From Closterium sp. Naga37s-1 (lineage: Eukaryota; Streptophyta; Zygnematophyceae; Desmidiales; Closteriaceae): a stretch of DNA of 64,000 nucleotides. The translations under genes were made by a program, and so were the position numbers. This document shows positions 23,745 through 34,920 of this stretch, piece by piece. How positions within the stretch are numbered: position 1 is the stretch's first letter; each line of letters opens with the position of its first letter. The notes below the pieces were generated by a model. It was not told where the DNA came from. It worked only from the letters and a program-made list of their open reading frames with translations, and searched no databases. The stretch is from contig CANJKZ010000093.1 of the NCBI GenBank assembly GCA_947471745.1, forward strand, positions 3,023,501-3,087,500. The letters run 5' to 3'.

Positions 23745-24214
23745 ACAATGTGGTGCAAGTGAAGGCGACAGCGACGGCAAGACTCGCGGGAGGCCTAAGA
23801 CGAGACGCTGACTAGCCATAGTGCGCAGGCGAGGAATGGACGGGTGACCAAGGCGGTGGTGGTACATAACGGTGGGATGGGCAAGCGACCGACACGAGCA
23901 AGACGCAGCAACCGGACCAGACGCTGGAACCCTACCAGACGCAGCTACCTGGTGGGAGGTGGCAACCTGGTAAGACGCGGGGACCTGACGGGGGGCAGTG
24001 ATAGGGTTCGGAGGCAGCTTCTGCTGCTGCCGCTGCTGCTGCTGCTGCTCTTACTGCCTCTCTCGGGGGCCAGTGTGAAGTGTGTAGAGACCAGAGCCCA
24101 GCTCAGCGTGAAAGGTGGCCAGGGGCGCGTACGTGTCACCGTCTACACAGGTCGCAGTGTCCCCAAAAGGCTCAATCCAAACACCCACGTGACTGTCCAC
24201 GAGCGGCCTCACAC

Positions 24215-24871
24215 CTACCAAGTTCCTGGAGAACGAGGGGAGTGAAAGTCGGTCAGGAAACCCAAGGGAACAGCCAGATATGGAAGCGTAGTAGTGTAGC
24301 GAGCAGTGACTGGTCCCGTAGTGGGGTCAGCCAATGCTACAGAGACCGGCGCAGGAAGTGGAGTAAGCGTCGTGTGGTCGCGGAAGAAACAGTGTGAAGC
24401 TCCAGAGTCCAGAGTGAAAGACGGCGAAGCGTCCTCCGGAGCAGCTCCTGGGCTAGTGTCTACACAAGTACCTACACTAGCGACAGGCACCTCAGCAACA
24501 CTAGCACCTAAGCTAAAAACACTCGAGTAAATAGAGTCAGAAGCACTAGAGTCAACAACAACATACATAGCATGAGGAGTTCCTAAGAGATCAAGCAACT
24601 GAGAAGCAGACATGCCCCACAGGGCAGCACCGTGCGAGGGAAGAAAAGGAAGCCAGTCAGGGGCAGGGTCGTCGACGCCGTAGGCCGCGCGAAGAGTGTC
24701 AGTGAGCTGAGCAAAGCACTGACCTGGGGTGTGGCTGCGGCCACAGGAGAGGCCTCGGCGAGTACCTGTCTGGACGATATAGGTGCAGGGAGGGTGGACG
24801 GCACCGTGCGACAGCTGACGCGGCCCTGACCCCTGCCCCGGAACCTGCTGCTGCCGCTGCTGCTGCGGTGG

Positions 24872-24917
<46 letters not shown>

Positions 24918-25942
24918 CGCTGAGGCAGGTACCAAGCCGCCACTCCAGCACCTGTAGTCGGCAGTCCAGCAAGCGTCTTACGTCCCCGAGTGTCACCTCC
25001 ACCAGCTGCAGCAGGGGAGTCACTAGGCGCTGCACGGGGCGCTCCTCCAACTCCCGCACTCCCGCCACCGCCACTCGTCACGCCACCTCCGCCGCCTCCG
25101 CCCGCACCCTGACCGCCCCTCCTGCCACTCCTACCCCTAGACCGCGAAGAAGTCGTAACAGCAGCTGCGGTCACGTCAGTAGCGGCAGTTGCGAGGGAGG
25201 CAGTAAAGGTGGGCAGCTGAGGGATAGTGCACCCGGGATTTAGTGGAGGGGGCACAGCGCCAGAGGCGGAGGCTACCGAGCGGAGGTTGCTCTCGACGTC
25301 CTTGAGGGCAGACTCAAGAACCTCGTTAGCGAGCTCGCTAGGGTGCTTCAGAATAAGCGCATCACGAACCGAGGCAAGGCGGCCAGGGAGGCTAGTGGCG
25401 GTGAAATAGATAGTAATCGCCATAGGGGGAGGGATCAGTTCAAGCTGTGCGTCAGTGCAGGCAGCGCGGTAGCTAGAATCGAGCAAGCGCAGGTGAGCGA
25501 TCAAGTCAGCAGAGCGCTCAAACGAGGCGAGGTCAGGAAACAGGAACGGGAGGAAAAGCCGACCAAGAGAGACAGTGGTGGGAGTAGCGTAGCGGGCTTT
25601 GATCGCAGTCAGGAACTCACTAGCAGTGCGAACCTGAGTGAAGTGGGCCTCCTCAGACTCAGGGAGGAGGCTGCTAAGGGCGATGCAGGCCGCAGCGTCA
25701 CGCGGCTTCCACGCTACCAGGTCAGCACACTGGCGTACATAACGGTCTCTGTCTGCAGTGCTGGCGTCAACGCCTACGGGTGCAGGGTCGGAGGGCGCAG
25801 GAAGGTCACCGGAAGCGTGCGCCCACAGCGACTCGTCTGCGTGAACCTGACTCTCTAGGAGGCGGCGCACACGCAGGAGCCAGACCGAGAATTCGAGCGG
25901 CCTACCCTCGGCGTCAAGGCGCAGGACCCTAGGGGTCGCCAT
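24215..25942 (-). pseudogene. El-4 gag and protease segment
   Basis: An open stretch of 575 residues starting MATPRVLRLDAEGRPLEFS. It holds an alpha-helical Copia-type gag (VWLLRVRRLLESQ; ACTDAQLELIPPPMAITIYF), an Arg/Gly-rich stretch, a polyglutamine run encoded by a CTG/CAG microsatellite (about 24875-24914), a cysteine motif of the C-x13-C-x3-H-x4-C type (about 24710-24790) and a protease DSGASHCFF motif (about 24370-24400). It is the fullest gag of the short-LTR group in the window. It is part of a broken element, so it is listed as a remnant. Confidence 0.8.
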
Positions 25943-26049
25943 AGCGGAAGCGAAGAGGTGGGAACTGCTGCTGCCGAAACCCTAAACGCCTAAAGGGCAG
26001 TGCGTGAGGCTCAGGGCACGGCAGAACGGCAGGGTAGGGCGCGACACGT

Positions 26050-26510
26050 CAGGATAGGCAGTGCGGCGCGAAGGGACAGGACGGGCGCAGGGCAGGACGT
26101 GACGCGCGCGGCAGGCAGGACGGGACGCGCGCGGCTCGGCGCTGCGCGGAAGGCAGGACGGGACGGGCGCAGCGTGGCGCTGCGGGACGGGCAGGCAGGG
26201 TGCACGCGACGGGGCAGACGGGACGGGCGCGACGGGCTAGACGGGACGGGCGCGACGGGCTAGACGGGACGGGACAGACACGACGCGATGGACGGGACAG
26301 ACGTGACGCGACGGACAGGGGCGACGCGACGGACGGGACAGACGGGGCGCGACGCGACGGACGGAACGGACGCGACACGACGGACAGGGGCGACGCGACG
26401 GACGAGACAGACGGGACGGGGGCGACGCGGCGGACAGGCGCAACGCGACGGACGGGACGGGCAGGGGGGGGGGGGGGGGGGGGACGCGACGCGACGGGGA
26501 AAGCGGGCGC
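26050..26510 (-). repeat. Leader minisatellite of El-4
   Basis: A degenerate array of acgcgacggacgggacagac-like units of about 20-22 bp, C-rich on the sense strand, with a G run of about 20 bases near 26466-26483. Long open frames here are repeat artefacts. Confidence 0.75.
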
Positions 26511-26646
26511 GACGCGACCAGCAGGCGCAGCGGGCGCTAGGGAACGGTACGAGCGTGACTAACACTAGGGTACGGGACAGGCTCGGCCGTTGCGGACGTG
26601 AGCGGGAGGAACGGGATCCCACAGGATCCGAACCTAGGTGATACCA

Positions 26647-26755
26647 TGTCAAGAAGTGAAAGATGGTTTCACTAAGGTTGGTTGGGGTACATAAGCCTAA
26701 CCGTGACTACTGTACCCCATATGACACACATCACTAACGGCTACAACAGTTGATA
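26647..26755 (-). repeat. 5' LTR of El-4 (109 bp)
   Basis: Followed on the minus strand by a PBS-like TGGTATCA (26646 downward) and then a GGATCC-TGT-G-GGATCC hairpin (26614-26629). Confidence 0.85.
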
Positions 26756-26810
26756 GTACCCTATACAATGCAACTCGTTGTAGCCTAACAAACGCATATA
26801 ACATTTGACA
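26756..26810 (-). repeat. Outer part of the El-3 5' LTR
   Basis: On the minus strand it begins TGTCAAATGTTATATGCG and runs to GTAC, where El-4 is inserted. The LTR resumes at 13087 with the shared core (AACACTTTCTAGGTTTCATA). The target duplication gtacc (13083-13087 and 26756-26760) brackets El-4. Confidence 0.75.
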
Positions 26811-26830
26811 CCCTTACCTAGGCTAGGGGG

Positions 26831-26942
26831 TGTATCAAACTGTAATTGCTACAGTAGGTTGTTACATTTTGGTAGCCTTGGTTAGGGTTGCCGGTATTTG
26901 TACCCGTTTCCCTGATTCATTGCACTTTCTCTGTTTCTGACA
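26831..26942 (+). repeat. El-6: isolated plus-strand LTR, probable fossil
   Basis: Starts TGTATCAAACTG, ends CTGTTTCTGACA (112 bp), carries GGTTAGGGTTG and is preceded by the purine-rich cctaggctagggggtg, like the tract in front of short-LTR 3' LTRs. The body of this element is not seen; El-3 begins immediately upstream. Confidence 0.5.
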
Positions 26943-27716
26943 TCAAGTTCCACTAAGTGGAATTTAGCAATCCACCTGGCAGAAGAGAGAGAAAGATCTC
27001 TGATTGAACCCCTTTTTTCCGTTAAAAACAGAGGGAGGCAAGCCTAAGCCACAACACGTTGCTCTTGGGGGTCAGTAGCATGCATGCTCTGATATGAAGT
27101 GGTGGTGACCAAACCGAAATTATACAGCTTTGCAGCGAAAAAGGGATTTCATACAGAGGATGTGCAATGGCCCATGGACTGTGTACTGTGCCTGTCACAT
27201 ATTTGTGCAAGATGGTTGGTGGGTTGTTTAGAGTGCTCAGTGACTGCAGCTGTAAGTACGTACCTATCATGCTATGGCTTTCACCCGTGCAGCGTGAATT
27301 CAGCAGGCCAGTATTCACAAAGAGCATTGTTTAAGATGAAACCAGAATATGTAAACAATGGGAGAGAGAAATCAAACATCTGCAGTAGTAGAGAAACCTG
27401 TAGAAGGAGCATATGAAATCAAATATAAGCAATGTTGCCATGGAACACACACACTAGCTATCCTTTTTACACATGAAGAGGTCCCAAGCTGTGCGATGTA
27501 TCAATCGACCACAACAGCTCACGCGTCTGATCAACCAATAAACAAGCCACTGCCTGTGTTGTTGCGCCCATGTCGCTCTCTGGCAGCATGCGCAGAAGAC
27601 CGACGGGCTTACAAGCGAAGCGATGCTGTGCGTGCGGCATCACACTCATCATGCCAATGCTGGAAGGCTGGTACAGCACGCTCGTTGAGACGATGATGAA
27701 TCATAACTTGACGGAG
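26943..27716. other. Intergenic, 3' flank of isocitrate lyase
   Basis: 774 bp of lower GC with only short frames and no recognisable gene or repeat. It holds the 3' end and untranslated region of the isocitrate lyase transcript, which runs leftward; no clear polyadenylation signal stands out. Confidence 0.5.
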
Positions 27717-30075
27717 TTACAACGACGCCAGCAAGTGCGATGCGCCCGTCGCAGCGCCTGCTGAGCCGAACTGATCCTCTGTCACGCCTGCATCACCGAA
27801 AGGGGAGGGATGGAAGGCAGGGAACAAATGGTGAGACCAAGACCCAGCATTGGTAACCAGACTGAAGCTTCTGCTTTCCATTGTTGTCTCCATACTTAAA
27901 GAGTTCTTAAAGATCTTTCCCGCAATGCACGTGTGTTTCCATCCCACCAAGACCCAACACCTAATCCCCGTAACTACCCCCCTCCCCCACCCCCTCTATC
28001 AAAGGGTGCTCAACCCCCCCCCCCCCCCCCCCCCCCTATCCCGTGCGGGTGACTGCCCCCCCCCCCCCCCCACCCATTCCCCGTGCGACACTGACCGTGG
28101 CCCATGGCGGCGGTGGACGAGACGCCGCCCGTGACGGTCTTCATGAGGCTGTCGTAGTAGCTCGCGCCGGACCACTTCTGGTGCGCCAGCGTCTCCACGC
28201 CGAACGCGCGCTCCTGCCGCTGGATGTCCTGCACGTACGCCAGCATGCCGCGCGCCGCGTAGTCGCGCGCAAACGTGTCGGTGACGAGCGCGTTGGCGTG
28301 GAAGCCGGCGAGCGTGATGAACTGCCAGCAGAAGCCCATGCGCGCGAGCGCGGGGATGAACTCCTGCATCTGCGCGTCGCTCATGCCGGACGCGTCCCAG
28401 TTGAACGACGGCGACAGGTTGTACGCCAGCATCAGCTGCGGGTGCGCCGCCTTCACGCCCTCCGCGAACTCGCGCGCCTGGCTGATGGTCGGCTTCGCCG
28501 TCTCCATCCACACCAGATCCGCGTGCGGCGCGAACGCGATGCCACGCGCCACGCACGCCTTGGTGCTGCCCTGGAAGCGGTAGAAGCCCTCGCGCGTGCG
28601 CGGCAGGTCCCAGTCCCAAAACAGCTCCGTCACGCCCAGCTTCGCCGCCAGCGCGCGCCCCTCCGTGTTCGACAGCGCGCCCGCCTGCGCCGCCCACTGG
28701 TCCAGCCGGCGCGCCTTCTCGGCGTCCGCCAGCGGCAGCTTGCGGATGGCGTCGGCGACGGCGTCGGCGAAGAGGCGGAGCCCCGCCGCCGCCGTCCACT
28801 GGTCCTCGATGGCCTGCAGCTGCTGCCCCGTCTTGCCCGCCGCCTGCGAGTCCGCCATCACCTGCACCAGCGGCTGGTCGCGCAGGCGCGGGTTGGTGGC
28901 GCCGAGAATGAAGGCGTGGTCGCGCTTGTCCACGTTGGTCATGATGAGCGTCGCCGCCTCCGCGTCCGTGCGCGCCACCAGCACCGTCTCCGTGCCCATG
29001 ATGTCCATCTGCAGGCGCGCCGCGACGAGGCGGTTGACGTGCTCCTGCGTGGACACGAGCACCTTGCCCGCCATGTGCCCGCACTTCTTCGTCACCGACG
29101 CCTGGTCCTCCATGTGGATGCCCGCCGCGCCGCGCTCCACAAACATCTTCACCAGCTTCACCGTCGCGCTGATGCCGCCGAACCCCGTGTCGGCGTCCGC
29201 GATGATGGGCGCCAGGTAGTCCACGTACGGCGTGCGCGCGCGCTCCTCCTTGCTCATGCTGAAGCGCGCCTCGCGCTGCTTGCGGTCGTGGAACGACTGC
29301 GCGAGGAAGAGGTGCTCCACCTTGTTGGGCACCGTGTCGTACGGGTAGTCCGCCAGGTCCGGCCCGGGCTCGTTCGACGACGCCGCCGTCGACGCGCACT
29401 GCCAGCCCGACACGTAGATGGAGTCCAGGTACTTGGCCATCTGCGCCACCTGCACCGGATCCAGCGACCCGAACGTGCGAGAGCACGTGCCGTTTGCTTG
29501 GTGCCGCTTCAGCACCGCGTACAGCTGAAAGGGGGATGCCGCAGGGAGAAGGGTGGAGCAGACAAAGCTTACAGTTTGCTTGCGCGTGCAGATTTGACGT
29601 AGAAAGAATGGGAGCTGGAATGTGTGAGTTACTACGACGAAGGATGGGACCAAGGATTTGAATATTTCTTTCAGAACGATTGCTTTCCGCAACGAGTTTA
29701 GTTGTACCTTCTTAGCCTGCATGCCCGAAGGGTACATCTTGGGGAGGCTGTCCCGGAGGCGAACGACGTCCCTGGCAGTGTAGGGCCGGTTGGTGAGAGC
29801 AAAGCGGCCCGACGCCCACCACGCCTCGACCTCCGCGACTTCCGCATCGAATCGGCGCTGCTCCTCTTCCACGAACTGCATTCCAAACATGACGAACCCT
29901 AAGTTAGATCAAGAGCACACGCTACATTCAAAATCAGTGATTCTTTTAACATCATTACGACACCCCCAGTCATAAACCTTCTCACAAGCACAAATCGGCG
30001 GTCCCCCCAATCTACCTGATGAATTGCAGCTGGGCTCGCGTCCTTGAGTGCGCCGAAGGAGAATGTTCCTGCCAT
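27717..30075 (-). CDS. ICL: Isocitrate lyase, four exons
   Basis: Splits isocitrate into glyoxylate and succinate, the first committed step of the glyoxylate cycle. Exons by GT-AG sites (minus strand): 30075-30016, 29875-29708, 29524-28096 and 27787-27717. They join in frame to 575 residues, the usual plant length. Exon 1 encodes [20 protein letters not shown]. The catalytic KKCGH motif is near residues 222-226, within [51 protein letters not shown] and LAHQKWSGA are also conserved. The N-terminal two thirds read like land-plant ICL. The C-terminus after GVTEDQF is short and ends in ASL, not a canonical peroxisomal PTS1 (such as SKL, SRM or ARM), so location is uncertain. The ATG at 30075-30073 fits the family; a later ATG at the end of intron 1 would lose exon 1. 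Coding GC is high, including third positions. Confidence 0.95.
27788..28095 (-). other. Intron 3 of isocitrate lyase with long G tracts
   Basis: On the transcribed strand this 308-bp intron holds uninterrupted G runs of about 16 (28056-28071) and 23 (28014-28036) bases. Between and before them is a partly duplicated segment resembling the donor-side sequence (GCACGGG in both). The donor is GTCAGT and the acceptor GATGCAG. Confidence 0.85.
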
Positions 30076-30849
30076 GGCTGTCGCTGCTGCTGGTCAGAAT
30101 CTAAGACGAAGACGTGAGTCGGAAGCTTTCGTTTGGCGGCAGCCAAGATCAGGAGGGAACCGAGTTGGTCGAAATAGCGAGTCACTACGACAAAGTATGG
30201 AACCAAACTCGATATGTGTAGAGGAATTCTGAGCTTCGAGCTTTTACGTTGGGAGTCTTGGGGATGGGTGGAGGGATGAGTTTGGAGAGGTGCGCGTCGC
30301 AAGTCGAATCGGCTGTTTTGGGGGACCACAGCATTGAGGAATAAGCCCAAGGTCCACGTCAGGTTTCCGTCAGTAGCTGAGTGAATTGTCCCAGTGTGGG
30401 TCAACGTTGGGCTCCATGCCCTGTCAGCACACCGTCCTGTACTGTCATCAAATGTGACGTGTGCGTGGACGGAAGGGTCCATGAAGTGTATCGTGTCGTC
30501 TCGCTTCCCGCTTGCTGGCACTGCCACAGCTCCAAACCAAGGTGGTTGCTCAGAGCCTGGTTCCCTAACGTCGGTTGGTCGCTTGTTCGGTCGAACGTTG
30601 CGTCTTGTCAATCGTTTGCGATAAAATTCGGCAGGTAACACCCGAAACCCTAAATTGCGAGTCAGAAACGCTTTCCAGCTGGAATGAGACTATGGCCGCC
30701 CAGTAGCGCAGAGTCGCGACGGAACACGAAAAGTGACGACTTCGTCAATTACCGCACTGCAAAATAAATTGCAGCACATCACCCACGAGAATACCTTGTC
30801 GCATGTTTCTGTTCCTGTCGCATGAGATGATCCAACAGCACCCACTTCG
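30076..30849. other. Upstream region of isocitrate lyase
   Basis: The 5' untranslated and promoter region of ICL, read on the minus strand. A telo-box-like AAACCCTAA is at 30645-30653. No clear TATA box is visible close to the start codon. A segment near 30168-30235 resembles part of ICL intron 2 (near 29625-29690). No separate gene is supported. Confidence 0.5.
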
Positions 30850-31171
30850 TGATACAATATGGAGGGCTGGGAGATGTTACGGGTGGGTTGAGGATGTTAT
30901 GATTTGTACTAAACAGAGTGCGCGGAAGACTTTATAAAAAGGATGTGAAGTACAGAATTACTGAATGATAAAGGAGCACGCATTTATAGGGTCGAAACCG
31001 TGCTAGGCGAGGACCTCAGGACGTGGATGGTTTGGAAGTGTCGCGATTGGTGCGGGGCGACTCGGTAGTGGTTCGGGCCGAAGTTTAGGCCGAACCTGAA
31101 ACTGACACGCAGTGTTCGGGGCTGTCCTCGCTATGAACAGCTTCGGCAGTAATGAATGTATATTCATTACA
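30850..31171 (-). repeat. 3' LTR of El-7
   Basis: A TATAAA on the minus strand (30936-30931) is a plausible LTR promoter box, conserved in the other copy. The outer 22 bases (31149-31170) form a palindrome with 9-bp arms. Confidence 0.8.
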
Positions 31172-34100
31172 CTCTCCCACCTTCTAGATAAGGTCCCCTT
31201 ATATGTAGACGAGTCTTGCAGTAGCGTGAAACCTGCAGATCCCGGTCGAAACTGATCTGACGGTGCAGAAGCACGTTGACTTTCGAGTTGACGCGTGGCT
31301 GAGCGCGTTGACCAGGCGAATTTCATAGAGTTGGAGTGTCAGCCGTTGATATTGCCGATGTCGATCGGGCGGTTGAAATCGAATGTCGAGATGAAAACCC
31401 GCCGATGTATGAAAACCGTAGATGTAGCGAAGGCGAATCGGACGGTGATGACGCTGGCGGGATTCTGACACGGTGTCAGAGGTCGATGAGCAGAAATCGT
31501 TGATGTTGATGAAATGGATCGCGAACGTTGATCGTGCTGACAGACTGTCAGAAACTGCCGATACTGTCAGGAAGCTGTTGAACACAGTGCGATGGCACTT
31601 TATCCCTCCAAGATAAAACAGTCCACCAAAGTGTGCACAGCTGCGCGGGTACGAAAACTCCAACCACCCTGAAGCCGAGGGTAGAACAGAATACCAGGTG
31701 TTATGACCTCCCATCGGAATTTTAGCAGCTGCACTGTCGAAATTGTAGTCGATGGCGAATTGTCGCTGCTGTGGCGTTTAATAAAACGCCCAGGGTCAAG
31801 AGCATCGACGTCCCCTAAAATATCGTTTTGCGTCGGGGCTCGACTGCAACCCGTCGTAATAATTTCCGTCAAGAAAACTGTCCCTTTGTCTTGTAGTTGC
31901 GACTCCTGCTGCAGCATCTGCACTCCGATATCCTGTCTGTTGTCTTGTTGAGGTGGCAGAATCAAAATTCTCGACTGCTGCAGCATTTCCAGCTGTCAGT
32001 AGCTGCTACCCGAAAATCACGTGATATCCCTTTGTCAGGATCGAGAAGTTGAAGAACTATCCCGAAACTCCTTCGTCGTGACCCTGGATCGTGTTTGCTC
32101 TGTGTCGAAACGTCGCGTCAAATTTGCGAAGTCGTTGAAGGGCGATGGCGACGATTGACGAGAAGGTCGGGTCGAGTAACTTTTCGAAAATTAACTTCAC
32201 TTGAACCCATCGGACCCGTAATCAGGGTCATGTGACGTCAGCACCTCCGGCAGGCTTGTCGTAACTCGCCGAGGCATTTGTCGTGATTCTCCGAAAACTC
32301 AAGGGCAGAGGCGAAAAACAGCTGCTGCTCCTCCCCCTGACCCCGCAAACATTTTTCTTAAAGTTGAACTTGACTGCGGATGACGTCAGCTTCACTATCG
32401 GCGTTGTACTGACTCGCCGAACTCTCCCGGGCAGGGGCGAAAAACAGCTGTCGCCTTCTCCCCCCACCTGTTGCAAAATTCTTCTCGTGTTGTCGCTGGT
32501 ACCCCCGAGCATCTTCCGATTTGTACGGCTTCTTCATTTAACGACGAGTGCACTCGCGCGCTTAATCAAGCAACGCTGCAACTCCGCCGTTGGCACGGAT
32601 ACTGTCGACGACCCCGCCGACTCCGTTAAGACTCTCTCGGAACTGCTCGTTGCACCCGTAAATGTTGGAAATTAACACACCACGTAAATCTTGGTCGCCC
32701 GCAGGTTGTCATCCGAAAGTATCGGTGTTTCTAGCACGCCCACCCGGTCACTATTTTTTTCGTGCGGTTAACCACCCGAGCGACCCACCAACAGGAGGTA
32801 CTTTTTTGGCGTGGAACCCAGTACTTATGGGTCTTCCGAGACCGATTTCCACGGACCCTAGCGCGGATCAACGCCGCAGATCTCGCCGTCGAACCCCCCC
32901 AGGTGAACTCCTGAAGTACACCGTAGATCGCTTAAACAATTGGCGAGCAGACGTTCACCCGTCTCCCACCGCAGAAATTGCGCCCAAAAATCATGGTTGC
33001 GGCAACAAGCCCCGAAGTATTTTCCGCCTTGTAGTCCCGACGTTTCCACCGTTGACCCTGGTACTCCGAGGTTCACCCATCTTCTTCCCGTCAAAAATAC
33101 TTAGCAGATCCCAGGTATCCTTGGCAATACACCCCTCGCCGTGCCTCCATGTGTGAGATTTCCGACACTTCCGGTGCCCACCGAGTAGACCCCGAAATTC
33201 ACGGTGGAGTGGTGTACGGGCTCAACCTATCACTCAAGTAGCTTGGAGAGGCACCCAAAACTTCCCCACCAATGTTTTTTTCTTCAGCCCCCGACAATTT
33301 CGCTTGCCGCCGTTCACCCAGCGTCCGCTTTTGTCGGATGAGGTATTTTCCGTGTTGTCCGCGATTTTTCTGGCGTTCGATGAAGGCGCGAACACAATCA
33401 TAGAAGGGGTCAGTTTATCGTATCAAACGCACGCCCAGCCGCTTCGCTGCCCACCGTGCCTATCGCACTTAAAACTCCACAGCTTCGGGAACTCTTCTTT
33501 GCCGCTACACCGCCCTTGGGTAGTCCGTTGAATCAGGAGAAACTCCGACAGCTGCCACGATTTCTTCAACTCCGACTTTTTCGGCAGGGGAAACGTTGCC
33601 GATGGTCCGTTTTTGTCGGGGCCGAAACAGTGTTGCATCACTGATATTTTCTTGTACGCCCTGCTGACGAACCAGCGCACCCGCGCCTTTCTAACCAGCA
33701 CAGGGCTAAAACACAGGGCCCCACTTTATTTGTCCAGGACCAACAGGTCTTATAACGCCTTCGAGGTACCTGGTGTGAGGTATGTGAAACGTCGTAAGAC
33801 CTTGGCCGGTAGGGAGCTCGTTCTGCTACCGCTGCTTAGCCGTGAAAACCGGCCTCAGCAAAAAAGTCTTCTCTGTAGGTCGTTTTTCTCGCCTCCTGAA
33901 GTCGGAACCCGTGTCTCTCGCCGGACCCGTATTAGTCGCAACTCCGTTTGTTGTAGCCGGTAGAACCCCCGAAAATCGCGGGTCTAAACGCTGCGCCGAA
34001 TCGTTGTTCCGTGGTGTACTGGGCTGTCTGCAAACACAGGTACCTCTGGCCGGAGGGAACTGTGCCGCCTGAAGTGCAGAATCGGCTGCCACTGTTGCTC

Positions 34101-34920
34101 CAAAAATTTCACCGATTATCATTGTGCCAGAAACAGTAGTCACCCAAGCCGGAACAGTCTGGTCGTAGGCGAATTTTCCGAACTTTTCGGTGGTTTGAAG
34201 AACGACTTCCGTCCCACACTGTGCCGCTCTGCCGAAAAACGGCCACGACGCACCCCACCCGGGCGGGACGACGGTAGACCCCCGCTTTCTTCGGGCAGTC
34301 GCCACACCGCCTCTCCTCGTCGTCGGTTTTTCTGACGCAAATCACACATTGCGCCTGGCTGCTCGACCAGCAGTCGTTTTCCACGTGCTGCTACCCGAAA
34401 TCTTCGCGCACAGTGACGCCGCGTCACTTGCCGAAGACCTCCAGCGGACTCATGCGCAACGTGACGAAGACACTCCATGTCACTTGCTGCATGAAGTCCA
34501 CTCCGAAATTGTCGCGCGCAGTTGTCGACCACGAGCCGACGCAACTCGCACCACGTCTTGCTTCCGACATCTTCGGACGTGCACTGACGGAGATCCTGTC
34601 GACGTCAGCTGCCACACAAATTAACTCCGAAAACGCCGAAACGTAAACTGTTAACTCACGCATTTAATGCGACGACAGCAAAAGCTGTCCGCCACCCGGA
34701 CGGAAGGAGGCCACGGTCCATCTCGACCGTCGAGGGCAAGGATCCGTCGGTGCCGCAGGAGCGCCTTGAAGTTCATGGCCGCTAGGAGCAACTACCCGTT
34801 CTCCTGGCCGGCTCTTGCGCTGCTCCTGTCACCACGGCATCCTTCCCTGTCCCCCCCCCCCCCCGAGGGGTAATACACTATAAAAAACGGGGAAGCTAGG
34901 AAAGTAGCTCTGATACTAAG

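Larger units (their letters stand above)
13088..26755 (-). mobile_element. El-4: Copia retrotransposon with 109-bp LTRs, interrupted by El-5
   Basis: LTRs are at 13088-13196 (3') and 26647-26755 (5') and differ at about seven positions, so this is an older copy than El-5. The target duplication is gtacc. The polypurine tract is the complement of cacccccatag next to 13197. Leader 25980-26646; gag 24650-25942; protease about 24370-24460; integrase about 16400-17204; linker about 15540-16400; RT about 14250-15080; RNase H about 13400-14050. It is about 7.1 kb net of El-5, which lies at 17205-23744. Broken, with several breaks. It sits in the 5' LTR of El-3. Confidence 0.9.

Noticed and set aside
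26200-26562. Asp/Arg/Thr-rich frames that look like an ice-binding or RTX-type repeat protein
   Set aside because: They are translations of the El-4 leader minisatellite; no signal peptide or conserved calcium motif.
28043-29602. Long plus-strand open frame of 519 residues over isocitrate lyase
   Set aside because: It is the antisense shadow of a GC-rich gene: Arg-rich and low in complexity, without domain motifs, while the minus strand gives a perfect isocitrate lyase.
29876-29890. ATG at the end of ICL intron 1 as an alternative start
   Set aside because: It lies just before a good acceptor (GGAATGCAG), and exon 1 upstream supplies a family-like N-terminus in phase.
31600-31986. A 128-residue frame in El-7 as a possible gene
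   Set aside because: Gln-rich start, no conserved domain recognised, and codon pattern like the rest of the interior; too weak to call.
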